This document shows positions 1 through 9,900 of a stretch of DNA of 64,000 bases, one piece after another (positions within the stretch are counted from its first letter, which is position 1; each line of letters opens with the position of its first letter). The notes under the pieces are model-generated. The model ran no database searches and was not told where the DNA came from. It was given only the letters and a program-made list of their open reading frames with translations. The DNA is taken from positions 52,684-116,683 of the forward strand of contig JBMDXQ010000007.1 of NCBI GenBank assembly GCA_048594975.1, in the 5' to 3' direction. Source of the DNA: JBMDXB01 sp048594975 (GTDB taxonomy: Bacteria > Acidobacteriota > Vicinamibacteria > Vicinamibacterales > 2-12-FULL-66-21). Position numbers and translations under genes: made by a program.

Positions 1-1
1 C

Positions 2-916
2 CGGCCCCCTCAGTCGCAGCCGCGCACCGTCACTCCGGGGTTCGAGGTCTTCGGCCACATCGCGACGAACTGGCCCGCCGCCGGCGACAGCTTCGAAGCG
101 GCGGGCCTCGATGCGAGGCCCGTCGAATTCGGCGGCGGCGTGCAGGCCAGCAACGTGTGGCGAAACCTCTTCGTTCGGTTCGACGTCGGCCGGTGGTCGG
201 ATTCGGGCGAGCGCGCCTTCATCGACGCGAGCGGCACCCGGTTTCCACTCGGGATTCCCCTCGACGTCACGGCAACGTTCCTCGACGTCAGCTCGGGATG
301 GGAGTTCGCCTTCGGCGGCAGCCCCGCCCGACCGCGCCTGCTGCCCTACGTCGGCGCCGGCGCAGGCGTCGTCTTCTACAAAGAGGAATCCCCGTTCGCC
401 GAGGCAGACGAAAACGTCGACGAAGGAACGGCCTCATATCACGCCCTTGCCGGCATCCAGGTCCGGCTGCTGAATTGGCTTGGCGTGGGCTTCGATGTGC
501 GCTACCGGTACGTCCCTGACCTGCTGGGAAGGGGCGGCGTCTCCGCCGTGCTGGGGGAAGACGCCTTCGGCGGCGCGCAGGCGAGCGTCGGAGTGAGATT
601 CGGGTTCCGGGGGACCCGGCCGGCGTCGGCTGCGCCCCGCGAAGCGGAACGCACCCCCTTGGAGGCGCCGGCCGGCGCTGCTCAGCCCACGACGCCGGTT
701 CGTCGTTCGGGCGAGGCGACGATGATCGAGGCGGCACCCGCGTTCCTGCGTCCGGACAGCAGCCGTCCGCCGCTGCGCGTGCTCGAGCGCGGCGCCCGCC
801 TCCAGGTGCTCGAGGTTCGTGGAGACTGGCTCCTCGTCGAGTTCGACGACCCGCAGTACGGACCGCGGCGTGGCTACGTCGAGCGCAAGTACGTGCGCGT
901 GCCGCAGCAGGACTAG
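2..916 (+). CDS. outer-membrane beta-barrel protein with C-terminal SH3-like domain (5' partial)
   Basis: The reading frame is open to the left edge of the window, so the gene starts outside it; the first internal start-like codon is a GTG at 140. The first 200 or so residues alternate aromatic/hydrophobic and polar positions with short glycine-rich turns, as in small porin-like barrels (for example the stretch with FVRFDVGRWSD), and would sit in the outer membrane. After a proline/alanine-rich linker, the last 65 residues (RVLERGARLQVLEVRGDWL, then GYVERKYVRV) look like a bacterial SH3 domain, which in such proteins usually contacts peptidoglycan or another wall component. The barrel assignment is inference from pattern; the exact family is not recognised. 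The gene ends 66 bases before the convergent S9 peptidase. Confidence 0.6.
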   Translation, partial: RPPQSQPRTVTPGFEVFGHIATNWPAAGDSFEAAGLDARPVEFGGGVQASNVWRNLFVRFDVGRWSDSGERAFIDASGTRFPLGIPLDVTATFLDVSSGWEFAFGGSPARPRLLPYVGAGAGVVFYKEESPFAEADENVDEGTASYHALAGIQVRLLNWLGVGFDVRYRYVPDLLGRGGVSAVLGEDAFGGAQASVGVRFGFRGTRPASAAPREAERTPLEAPAGAAQPTTPVRRSGEATMIEAAPAFLRPDSSRPPLRVLERGARLQVLEVRGDWLLVEFDDPQYGPRRGYVERKYVRVPQQD

Positions 917-982
917 AGCGCGCCGCGTTTCGGTTGATGCGGGACGTCGGCCTCGCGCGCAATCCCGCTCGCGCGCGGATGG

Positions 983-2971
983 TTATCGGCCCTCGGCCCT
1001 GATTCGTCCCGTTGATCCGGGATACCGGTCGCCTTCCATCGGCTCCGCGACGCCGCCCAGGCAGCGCGCGAAGAGGGCCTCGACCCGCGCGAGGTAGTCC
1101 AGCTGGTTCTCGCGGCGGTAGAAGTGCCCGTCGCCCTCGTACACGACCAGGGTGACCTCGCGCCCGCGCCGCGCGATCTCCGATGCGAACCCCTCGAGAT
1201 CGCCGCGGGGAATCGCCTCGTCGCGGTCGCCGCGGACGATGAGCAGCGGCTTCGTGAGCCGGTCGACGTGCGTGATCGGCGACCTGGCCTTGAGCATCGC
1301 GGCATCGGCGGGAATGGCGGTATCGCCGATGGTCTCGCGCACCCACATGTTGTCCGCCGTCCTCGGGAACTGGTCGACGAACGTGACCAGGTTGGACACG
1401 GTGGACGAGGCGGCGCCGCAGGCGAACAGATCCGGGGTCATCGTGAGCGCCGCCAGCACGACGTATCCGCCGTAGGAGTGACCGATGATGCCGACGCGCG
1501 ATCGGTCCGCCACGCCGGAGGAGACGAGGAAGGCGACGGCGTCCTCGATGTCGTGCTGCATGGCGCCGCCCCACTCCTTGAACGCGACCGTGCGGAAGCG
1601 CCTGCCAAACCCGCGCGACCCGCGGAAGTTGACCCGCAGGAACCCGTACCCGCGGTTGGTGAAGAGCTGCGCCGTATAGTCGTAACCCCAGGAATCGCGC
1701 AGATACGGGCCGCCGTGGACCCACACCACGAGTGGCAGACCGCGCGGCGTGACATCGACGGGGAGCGTGAGATAGCCGTGCACGCGCAGCCCGTCGCGCG
1801 CGGTGAACACGAGGGGACGCACCGGCGCCAGCGGAAGCTTCGAGAGGTGCGGTTGCTCGTCGAGCAGCAGCGTGGCCTGCCCGGTCGCGCGATCCCACAG
1901 GTAGACGTCGCGCGACGTCCGGTCGCTCGACAGGGACACGATCCACCGGGCGTCGCGCCGATCACGGCTGAGGATCCCGACGTTGCCCCCGGGTCGCAGG
2001 CGGTCCAGGCGTCGAAAGTCCTCGGCGAGCGTTCGATCGAGCGTCGTCCAGCGCCGCGGATCCTCGAGGAACGACAGCGCCTGGACGGCCCCGGTCCGGG
2101 GATGCAGCAGGACGGTCTCGATATCGACGTCGCGGCCGCCCGCGATCACGCGCTCGGCGCCGTCCCGGATGCGGCGAGACACGAGCTGCGTGGTATCCGC
2201 CCGCAGGTCGCTGCGCACGAGCAGCGCCTGGTCGTCGGCGCTGAAGGCCTCCAGGTCGATGTTGTAGCGCGAGTCGGCGGTCAGGAACGACCGCCACGGG
2301 CCCGACACGTCGTCGCGCACGATCAGCTCGGCGGCTCCCGTCGCGGTCACGCGCTGCGCTGCCCGCACCCGAAGCGCGCCGTCGGCGACGAAATCGCGTC
2401 CGGACACGCCGCCGGGGTTTTTCGTGTCCAGCACGAGCGACCCCGTCGCGAGGTTCAGCCGGTAGACGTCGTCTTCGCGGGCGTCCGCCCGCCGGATGGT
2501 GAGGAGCAGCTCGTCGGGCACGCTGGCGCGCGCGGTGAAATTCCCGAACCGCGCGCCTTCGATGGCCACGAGCTTGCGCTCGCCCGCGGTCGCCACGTCG
2601 AGGCCGATCACGCTGTTGACCCCGTCCGAGACGCGCTCGTAGCAGATGGTGCGGTTGTTCTCGGCCCAGACATGCGAACTGACGCCGGGCGGCGGTGCCG
2701 AGGTGAGCCGGCGCGCGCTGTTCTGCGCGACGTCGCGCAACCAGAGCTGCTGCACTCCCGCGTCATCCGGCGCGAGGTAGGAGACGAACCGCCCGTCTGG
2801 CGAGAGGCTGAACGCCTGCGTGGCGGCAGGTTTCGGAAACAGCAGCTCGCGCGGGATGAGGGTAGGAAGGTCCGCGCGTCGCTCAGGCGCCGCGGCCACG
2901 ACCAGAACCGCGAGCGATGCAACGACGGGGAAACCGACCGCCGGAACGACAAAGCGTCGGCGGAGGTGCAT
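983..2971 (-). CDS. S9 family prolyl-oligopeptidase-type serine peptidase
   Basis: A secreted or periplasmic peptidase of 662 residues that probably cleaves short peptides. The start is placed at the ATG at 2971 because a charged N-terminus and a hydrophobic signal segment (VVPAVGFPVVASLAVLVVAA) follow it; the frame is open for another 56 codons upstream but that extension has no secretory character. Residues 40 to about 400 form a WD40/TolB-like propeller (SPDGRFVSYLAPDD, RDVYLWDRATG). The alpha/beta-hydrolase domain carries GHSYGG with Ser499, RGDRDEAI with Asp584 and GDGH with His616, the complete triad of the family. It stands alone, convergent with the barrel protein and divergent from the ACT protein. 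Confidence in the family is high; the substrate is unknown. Confidence 0.93.
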   Translation of the reverse strand: MHLRRRFVVPAVGFPVVASLAVLVVAAAPERRADLPTLIPRELLFPKPAATQAFSLSPDGRFVSYLAPDDAGVQQLWLRDVAQNSARRLTSAPPPGVSSHVWAENNRTICYERVSDGVNSVIGLDVATAGERKLVAIEGARFGNFTARASVPDELLLTIRRADAREDDVYRLNLATGSLVLDTKNPGGVSGRDFVADGALRVRAAQRVTATGAAELIVRDDVSGPWRSFLTADSRYNIDLEAFSADDQALLVRSDLRADTTQLVSRRIRDGAERVIAGGRDVDIETVLLHPRTGAVQALSFLEDPRRWTTLDRTLAEDFRRLDRLRPGGNVGILSRDRRDARWIVSLSSDRTSRDVYLWDRATGQATLLLDEQPHLSKLPLAPVRPLVFTARDGLRVHGYLTLPVDVTPRGLPLVVWVHGGPYLRDSWGYDYTAQLFTNRGYGFLRVNFRGSRGFGRRFRTVAFKEWGGAMQHDIEDAVAFLVSSGVADRSRVGIIGHSYGGYVVLAALTMTPDLFACGAASSTVSNLVTFVDQFPRTADNMWVRETIGDTAIPADAAMLKARSPITHVDRLTKPLLIVRGDRDEAIPRGDLEGFASEIARRGREVTLVVYEGDGHFYRRENQLDYLARVEALFARCLGGVAEPMEGDRYPGSTGRIRAEGR

Positions 2972-3292
2972 TTCGGCCTCCAGACATCGCCGGCGCTCCT
3001 CCTTCGGGCGTCTCAATCGTGCATGATACACCCTCGCCGCGCTCAGCACCTCGAGCGGTGCGCCTGCCTGGGCCACCGGGTATGACGGACGCGTCTCGCT
3101 CGCCGCGAGCGTGCGCGCGCGAGGCGACGTCCGCGCCACATCTGCGTCGGATTCGAACCACGTATCCTATACTGCGCGCGGCGCCGACTGCGTGCACCCG
3201 GCCCCGGCGGCCGGCCCGGTGCCGGTCACGCGCACGGGCACGGTGCCCAGGCGCCTTGCGTATGCCGACACGGTGTCGCGCCTGAGTCCGTC

Positions 3293-3940
3293 ATGCCGAT
3301 TGAAGCGTTCTCCGTCACTGTTGAAGACCGTCCGGGCATGCTGTTCCAGATCACGAGGGCGCTGGCGCAACACGATGCGGACGTCCGGCACGTCGAGATC
3401 CTGCACCGGCCGGCTCACACCGACATCTTCTTCGAGTGCCAGCTGACCGTTCCGCTCGAGCAGGCGCTGTCGAGCGTCCGCAACGTCCCCGGCGTGATCG
3501 CGGCCACCGCTGCGCCCCCGATGTCCACCATCTACGGCAAGCGGATCGTCATCATGGGCGGCGGGGCGCAGGTCGGGCAGGTCGCGGTGGGCGCAATCGC
3601 CGAATCCGATCGTCATAACATCCGGGGGGAGCGAATCTCCGTGGACACGATACCGCTCGTCGGCGAACCTGAGCTTGCCGCCGCCGTACGCGCCGTCGTG
3701 CGCCTGCCGCGCGTCCGGCTACTCGTGCTTGCCGGATCCCTGATGGGCGGCGACATCACCACCGCCGTTCAGGAAGTGCGCGCTCAGGGACTGGTCGTTA
3801 TCTCATTGAACATGGCAGGCAGCGTGCCGGAGGCCGCCGACCTGGTCGTCTCCGATCCCGTGCAGGCTGGCGTGATGGCCGTCATGGCCATCGCGGACAC
3901 CGCGAAGTTCGACATCCTTCGTGCGCGCAAGCGCTATTGA
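3293..3940 (+). CDS. ACT domain protein, DUF5612-like
   Basis: A soluble protein of 215 residues. Residues 1-75 form an ACT fold (EAFSVTVEDRPGMLFQITRA), the small-molecule-binding module of amino-acid enzymes and regulators. Residues 80-215 are a Rossmann-like domain with KRIVIMGGGAQVGQVA near its start and LVLAGSLMGGD further on. This two-part arrangement matches proteins annotated as DUF5612, known mainly from archaea and some bacteria; the function is not established and a ligand-sensing role is only inference. Its last 7 bases overlap the end of the convergent metallohydrolase gene. A TATACT hexamer at 3168-3173 might be a -10 element but no good -35 precedes it. Confidence 0.7.
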   Translation: MPIEAFSVTVEDRPGMLFQITRALAQHDADVRHVEILHRPAHTDIFFECQLTVPLEQALSSVRNVPGVIAATAAPPMSTIYGKRIVIMGGGAQVGQVAVGAIAESDRHNIRGERISVDTIPLVGEPELAAAVRAVVRLPRVRLLVLAGSLMGGDITTAVQEVRAQGLVVISLNMAGSVPEAADLVVSDPVQAGVMAVMAIADTAKFDILRARKRY

Positions 3941-5607
3941 GGTGGCGCGGACTTCCGCTGCTCGAGGGCCTTGCGCGCCTCGGCGATCTGACGTTCCAGC
4001 TGTGCCCGATGCCGTGAAGCCTGGTGGTCGAGGTTGGTTCCCGGGGCCGCGAGTTCGGCCTCGAGCTCCCGCAAGTAGCCTTCGGCCGTGTCGATGCGGG
4101 CGCCGAGCGTCTCCGGGTTCGCGAAGCTGCCGCCGTTGACCGCGACGTAGACCGGAGTCGTGTGTGCCACCTGCGCCGTGCCGGCCCTGGCAGTCGCCGC
4201 GATCCACAACCCGTTCGTGACCGGCACGTCCACCTCCGTCGAGAGGCGCGCCGCGGCGCGCCCGTCGGCGCGGGCGAGCACGCGGCCGTTGCCGACAATC
4301 GTCAGCGACTCGAGGGGCACCTGCGTTGCGTGGCCGAGCGCTTCGGCGGTCACGCGCACGCGCGCGCCCGGCGTGACGTCCACGGTCTCGCCCGGCATTC
4401 GCCCGTTCACGGTCAGCAGCAGCATCGGGCCCGTCGTGACGAAGGTTCGACCGGCCTTGAGCGCGGCGAACCAGCGTTCGAACGACAGCGGGCCGCCGAC
4501 GTAGGTATAGAACCGTGCGTTGCCAATCTGCGCGATTGGCGGCCCGGGCAGCCCGTAGGCGGGACCGCGGCCGCACCACGGGAAATCGGACCCGGCAAGC
4601 GCCGTCAGCCGAATCCCGAGGTCGAGGAACAGGTAGTAGTGCTCGAGCGCGATGGGCCCTTCCGGTACGCAGAATTGCGCGAGCTCGAGGAAGTCGTTCC
4701 TGCCCCGCAACGTGTTCAAGACCATGCCGCGGTAGCCGTGAAAGCTCATGCCCTGGTGGGCGAACCCGGTCACGCCGCCAAGCGCGTGGACCCGGTCGAA
4801 CAGCCGGTCGTACGAATAGTAGTCGCGCGAAGACCGCACGAATTCCTCGGCGCCGAGGGAGATCGTGTGGCCGATCTCCGGCGTCCGCGGATCTTCCTGC
4901 CCCGGCGAGATCCACCTTCCCAGCTCGTGGTAGCGGCCTTTCGTGCCGAAGCCGTACTGCATGAAGTAGGTGGCCCAGAAGTCGCCCATCTGCAGCAGGT
5001 TGCCGACGTGAATGTCCTCTGCGGCAATCCAGCGCACGATGGCGGGATCGTCGCCGGGCGATCGGCGGAGGTGGATGTGACCGTCGGACGAGTACCAGCC
5101 GCGCGCGGGCATGTCGACCCAGCGATCGAGCACGACGTCGCGCGTGACTCCGGCCTCTGACGGCGCGACGTCGAGCCGGATCGATTGGCGCAGGTACTCG
5201 AACCCTTTCGACAGCGTCACCGTGTAGGTGCCCGGCGGTACGCGCGCGTCGAACGCACCGTCGACGTAGAACGAGCCGTCAGGCTGCAGCGCGTAGCCCT
5301 CCGCGCGATCCTGCTGCCCCCACATGACGGCGATTGCCTGCTTCGGGATGGAAAGCGCGCTTTCCGATAGCGCCAGGGCGCCGGACACGCGCGGCGTCGT
5401 GCCAGCAGCGTCCTGCAGGTGCACGCGCACGGGGGTCTTCTGACCGCTCGCACGGTCGACGACGGTGACGGACAGGGCGACGCCTCGACCGTCCTGGAGC
5501 GCGTAGCTCAACCCCGCCGAGAGCACGCCGGCAATCAGCAGCGCTGGAGACACATGACGTCGTCGTCGCTCTGGCCGATGGCGGAGGTGACGCAGCGTGC
5601 TGGGCAC
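3934..5607 (-). CDS. CehA/McbA family metallohydrolase (PHP-like), secreted
   Basis: A protein of 557 residues with an arginine-rich N-terminus and a hydrophobic segment (PALLIAGVLSAGLSYAL) that should act as a signal peptide or anchor. An N-terminal beta-rich carboxypeptidase-regulatory-like domain (residues 40-140) precedes the catalytic part. Metal ligands typical of the PHP/CehA group are visible: SDGHIHL near residue 170, GFAHQG near 270 and AGSDFPW near 330. The founding members CehA and McbA hydrolyse the carbamate insecticide carbaryl, but most homologues have unknown substrates, so only metal-dependent hydrolysis can be claimed. A further beta domain (residues 410-490) and a coiled C-terminal tail follow. 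The gene converges with and overlaps the ACT gene by 7 bases. Confidence 0.85.
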   Translation of the reverse strand: MPSTLRHLRHRPERRRRHVSPALLIAGVLSAGLSYALQDGRGVALSVTVVDRASGQKTPVRVHLQDAAGTTPRVSGALALSESALSIPKQAIAVMWGQQDRAEGYALQPDGSFYVDGAFDARVPPGTYTVTLSKGFEYLRQSIRLDVAPSEAGVTRDVVLDRWVDMPARGWYSSDGHIHLRRSPGDDPAIVRWIAAEDIHVGNLLQMGDFWATYFMQYGFGTKGRYHELGRWISPGQEDPRTPEIGHTISLGAEEFVRSSRDYYSYDRLFDRVHALGGVTGFAHQGMSFHGYRGMVLNTLRGRNDFLELAQFCVPEGPIALEHYYLFLDLGIRLTALAGSDFPWCGRGPAYGLPGPPIAQIGNARFYTYVGGPLSFERWFAALKAGRTFVTTGPMLLLTVNGRMPGETVDVTPGARVRVTAEALGHATQVPLESLTIVGNGRVLARADGRAAARLSTEVDVPVTNGLWIAATARAGTAQVAHTTPVYVAVNGGSFANPETLGARIDTAEGYLRELEAELAAPGTNLDHQASRHRAQLERQIAEARKALEQRKSAPPQ

Positions 5608-5765
5608 GGCTGCAGTCTACGTGCGCGGTGATGCGCGGTCAAAGCATCCGTTGCCGCTCCACATCAGGAGCCGTGTTGCGCTGACCTGCCAGCGGTCGGT
5701 TCGAAATCCGGCCCGCTCGAGGCTATGATCCGATCCGCCGCCGGCCCGCGACCGGCACGCACGAG

Positions 5766-6749
5766 ATGCCCGCCAACCTCACACCTGAATACAAGCGGGC
5801 GGAGGAGCGCTTCCGCGCGGCGAAAACCCCCGAGGACAGGCTCGAAGCGCTCGAGGAGATGCTCCGCGTCATCCCCAAGCACAAGGGGACCGACGGCCTG
5901 CAGGCGGATCTCAAGGCGCGCATCGCGAAGCTGCGGAGACTGCCGTCGAAGACCGCGGGCAAGGCCAGCTTCACGCACATGGTCCCGCGCGAGGGAGCGG
6001 GGCAGGTCGCGCTGGTCGGGCCGCCGAACTCGGGTAAGTCCTCGCTCGTCGCCGCGCTGACCCGCGCGACTCCGGAGGCCGCCGACTACCCGTTCACGAC
6101 CCGCGAGGCTACGCCGGGCATGATGCGGTTCGAGAACATCTGGATCCAGCTCGTCGACCTGCCGGCCGTCTCGGCGCAGCACGTCGAGCCCTGGGTGTTC
6201 GATCTGATCCGCAACGCGGATCTCTGCTGGATCGTCGTCGACGGCCGGTGGGCGATCGAAGGGCTCGACGAGACGCTCGCGGTGCTCGCCGGGCGCGGCA
6301 TCGGGTTGAGACCGGACGACGAGCCCCTCACGGTCCGGAACGGCGAACGCATTGTCCGTCCGGCGCTCCTCGTCGTGACCGGCCTCGACCGGCTCGAGGT
6401 GGCGTCTTCGCTGGACGCCCTGGCCGCGCTGCTCGAAGGGCGCTGGCCAATCCTCGCCGTGTCACCCGTCACGCGTGCCGGCCTTGACGCGCTCCCAAGG
6501 CTCACGTTCGACGCGCTCGGGATGATCCGCGTGCGCACGAAACCGCCGGGCAAGCCGCTGGACGATGCGGCGACACCGTTCACGCTGCCGCGCGGGTCCA
6601 CCGTCGGGGACCTGGCCGCGCGAATCCACAAGGACCTTCAGGCGTCCATGAAGTTCGCGCGCGTGTGGGGCTCGGGCGTCTTCGACGGGCAGACGGTCCA
6701 CCGCACCCACGTCCTGTCCGACGGGGACATCGTCGAGGTGCACGAGTGA
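5766..6749 (+). CDS. TGS domain GTPase (DRG/Obg-like)
   Basis: A cytoplasmic GTP-binding protein of 327 residues. After a basic helical N-terminus (1-70) comes a G1 loop GPPNSGKSS at residues 85-93, a switch-like YPFTTREATPG (the usual NKXD region follows later but is degenerate: VVTGLDRLEV), and a C-terminal TGS domain (about 250-327, with TLPRGSTVGDLAARIHKDL and HVLSDGDIVEVHE). Proteins of this shape resemble the DRG/Obg GTPases linked to ribosome function. The start is the ATG at 5766; a TATGAT hexamer at 5724-5729 is a possible -10. The gene converges with the C10 peptidase gene. Confidence 0.85.
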   Translation: MPANLTPEYKRAEERFRAAKTPEDRLEALEEMLRVIPKHKGTDGLQADLKARIAKLRRLPSKTAGKASFTHMVPREGAGQVALVGPPNSGKSSLVAALTRATPEAADYPFTTREATPGMMRFENIWIQLVDLPAVSAQHVEPWVFDLIRNADLCWIVVDGRWAIEGLDETLAVLAGRGIGLRPDDEPLTVRNGERIVRPALLVVTGLDRLEVASSLDALAALLEGRWPILAVSPVTRAGLDALPRLTFDALGMIRVRTKPPGKPLDDAATPFTLPRGSTVGDLAARIHKDLQASMKFARVWGSGVFDGQTVHRTHVLSDGDIVEVHE

Positions 6750-6945
6750 GGCACCTCGAACGACCGGGCGCCGTCGCAGGCTGGCGGTTACGCGATGTCA
6801 AGTGGTACCGGCATCTTGGGGCTTCCTCGCCGGACTCGATCGGCCGCCGCGGTTCTCCAGTGGGTGCCATCCGCCATTCCGGGCACGGGGCTTCAGGTAG
6901 TCGGCCTGGCTTACGGGCGCTCGCCAGAGCTCCGGCGTCCTCCAT

Positions 6946-9900
6946 TCACTGACGCCACTTCGTCGCGGGCACGTCCTCCGGAGCTCCCCACTCGCGCTCG
7001 AACTGGTCCAGCACGTACCACGTGCCGTTCGACGGCCGGTACACGGCGATGTCGGTCTGGCCGTCGCCGTTGAAATCGCCTGCCACCGGGCTGTCGCCGC
7101 TCGCGCCCCACGGCACCGCGCGGTACCCGGCCGCAATGTGGCGCGACAGGATGTACCACATGCCGTCAGATGGCCGGAACACGGCCGGGACCGCAAGCCC
7201 GTCACCGTCGTAGTCGGCGGGCACCGGGATATCGCCCGGCGCGCCCCAGCTTTGAAGCACGTAACTCGTGAAGTTCGACGACGAGGTGAGGATGTACCAG
7301 TAGCCGTTCGACGGCCGGAACAGCCCGGCATCGGTTACTCCGTCGCCGTCGTAATCGGCCGGCGCGGGAACGTCCCCTGCCGCGCCCCATGCATAGACGC
7401 GATAGCTGGCGAACGAACTCGACGAGGTCAGCACGTACCACTCCCCGGTGGAGGGGCGGAACACCGCGACATCCGTGACGCCATCACCGTCGTAGTCGCC
7501 GGCAACCGGAACGTCCGTTGCGAGACCCCAGTGGATCGACAGCTCGCTCGTGTACTCGCTCGACGATGTACGGATGCGCCAGTACTCGTCGGAGGGCCGG
7601 AACGTCGCCAGGTCCATGCGGTGATCGCCGTCGTAATCGCCCGGTGTCGGGATGTCGCCTGCAGCTCCCCCCAGCGCCGAACCATGCGACGCAAAGTGCG
7701 ACGACGAGGTCAGCGTCCACCACACGCCCGTTGACGGCCGGAAGACGGTGAGGTCGGTGATGCGGTCGCCATCGAGGTCGCCCGCGATTGGCTGCAGCAG
7801 CTCGGGGTGTGCCCACACCGGCACGTCGCCGGCGGCGCCCCACTGCACGAACCATGTCGCGCCCGAGATCGGACTGTAGATCTTCCACGTCCCGGTGGCC
7901 GTCTCGTACGCGCAGACCTCGGCACGATGATCGCCGTCGTAATCGATCGCGAGGGGAACGTCGTTGGCGAGGCCCCAGTGGATTGGTGCCCAGCCGGGAA
8001 TCCACCAAGTGCCCGTCAGCCGGCGGTACACGGCGATCTCGCTGGCGCCGTCGCCGTTGTAATCGCCCGGCACGGGGAGGTCGCCGGGCTGGCCCCACTG
8101 CGTCGAGCCGACGCCACGGATGAACCAGGTGCCGGTGGCGGGCCGATAGACGGCAATTTCCGCCAGCGTGTCGCCGTTGTAGTCGGCGGGGACGGGAATG
8201 TCACCCGGCCAGCCCCATTGAACGCGCGGTTGTCCAAGCACATACCACCAGCCGTCCTGCGGACGGTAGACGGCAATGTCGCTTCGGCCATCGCCGTTGT
8301 AGTCGGCCGGCACGGGCACATCTCCCTCCGCGCCCCAGCTCACCGTCGGCTGACCCTTGATCAACCACTGGCCGCCCCGCGGCTGGTAGAGCGCCGCCTC
8401 GGCGATGCCGTCGCCGTTGTAGTCGTCGGGTACCGGGATCGCGACGGTTCCGCTCAGATCAATCAAGGAGAAACCACCGGTCGCCGCTTTCACGTACCAC
8501 GTGCCGCTGGACGGGCGAAACACGGTCAGGTCGGCGCCGCCGTCTCCGTTCAGGTCCTTGCTGCCCGGCTTGCCCCCGTCGGTGACGGCGAAGACGAGAT
8601 CATCGTGGTCGTCGTAGGGACCGCCGCTGCACGTCGATTGACTGCCGGCGTGGCGGAAGTTCGCGCGCACCGCCTGCCGGCGGCCCATCGGCAACACGTA
8701 GTTCGCCAGCAGGAGCCGCGGGCCGCTGGAGGGCACCGCCTGCGTCGCCAGCCAGGTCCAGTTCGGTGAGTTCGCATCGGCCGCGTAGTACAGGTCGAGC
8801 CAGTCGTTTCCGTACGCCCAGACGCTCACCTGGACCTGCACGGTCCTGCCCGCGGAGAACGCGGCGCCGTCCAGCGTGACCACCTTGATTCGTTCGATCG
8901 ACTCGTCGTTCTGATACGAGCCGCTCGTTCCGTCCGCGCAGCTGGAAAACAGCGTGTTCGGCTGGTTCGGTTCGGGTCCCGTGGACAGGGAGTCCCTGCC
9001 CGCGAGCAGCGTTCCCGAATCGCACCCTCCGGTCACGAGACCGCAGAGGGGCGCCCGGTAAGAGGAGTTGTAGACAGCCGTCTGCGACCCGCTGCAGGGG
9101 GCCGTGAAGAACGTCGAATCTGAGCCGTAAACGGTGCCCTGGCTGTTGGTCGCGACCAACTGGACATGATAGCCGGTCCCGCAGGTCAACGACGACACCG
9201 GTGCTGACACCGCCACACTCGTCCAGCCTGACCCGACGCTCTGCGGCGGCGTCGTCGACGTGTATCCGGTCACGCCGTAGCGGAAATACGCGGTTGCCGG
9301 GATGCCGTTCGGTGTGACCGTACCGTTCAGCGTGGCGCCGGCCTGCGTGATTGCAGACGCCACACCGGTGGTTGCCACGAGCGGGTTGCTCGCCCAGAAT
9401 CCAAGCTCGGCACTCGCACTTCCCTGCCCGGCCGCGTTCCCCGCCGTGACGTGCCAGTGATAGCTGGCACCCGTCAACGTTGCCGGTGTGACGGAACACG
9501 TTCCCGAAGTGCTGCACACCGACGAGCTGTACGGGTAGGTCGTGACGTCGCCGCCGTCGCGCGCGACCGTCAGCGTGTAGCTGGTCGCCTCCGGCACGGC
9601 GATCCAGCGGAACGTGGGCGTCGTGGTCGAGATCAGGCCGGCGGGCGACACCAGTACCGGGCGGCCAGGCGCCACGACCGGCAGATTCCCCGGCTCGATG
9701 CCCCGTTGAATGATCTGCGTATTGGTCGCCCACGCGTAGCCGCCGGTGCTCCAGTTGTTCGTGATGTCGTAGTACCCGGTGTACGAACCGCCCCAGCCCA
9801 GGTTCAGATGCACCTGATTGGTCGTCACGACCTGGTAGCCGTCGATGACGATGGCGTGACCCGCGCTGTAGTCGGCGGTGTACACCGTCAGCAGCATCGG

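Noticed and set aside
1124..3085. Long open frame (653 codons) on the plus strand opposite the S9 peptidase
   Set aside because: It is the antisense shadow of a well-supported gene in high-GC DNA; the product is Arg/Glu/Pro-rich without domains or a ribosome site.
3145..3175. GGATTCGAACC, a tRNA T-loop-like sequence on the minus strand
   Set aside because: The arm stems do not pair and no anticodon or acceptor arm can be built around it.
6960..8560. Regularly spaced similar segments that could suggest a CRISPR array
   Set aside because: The units are 115-165 bases long, imperfect, and encode FG-GAP-type protein repeats in frame.
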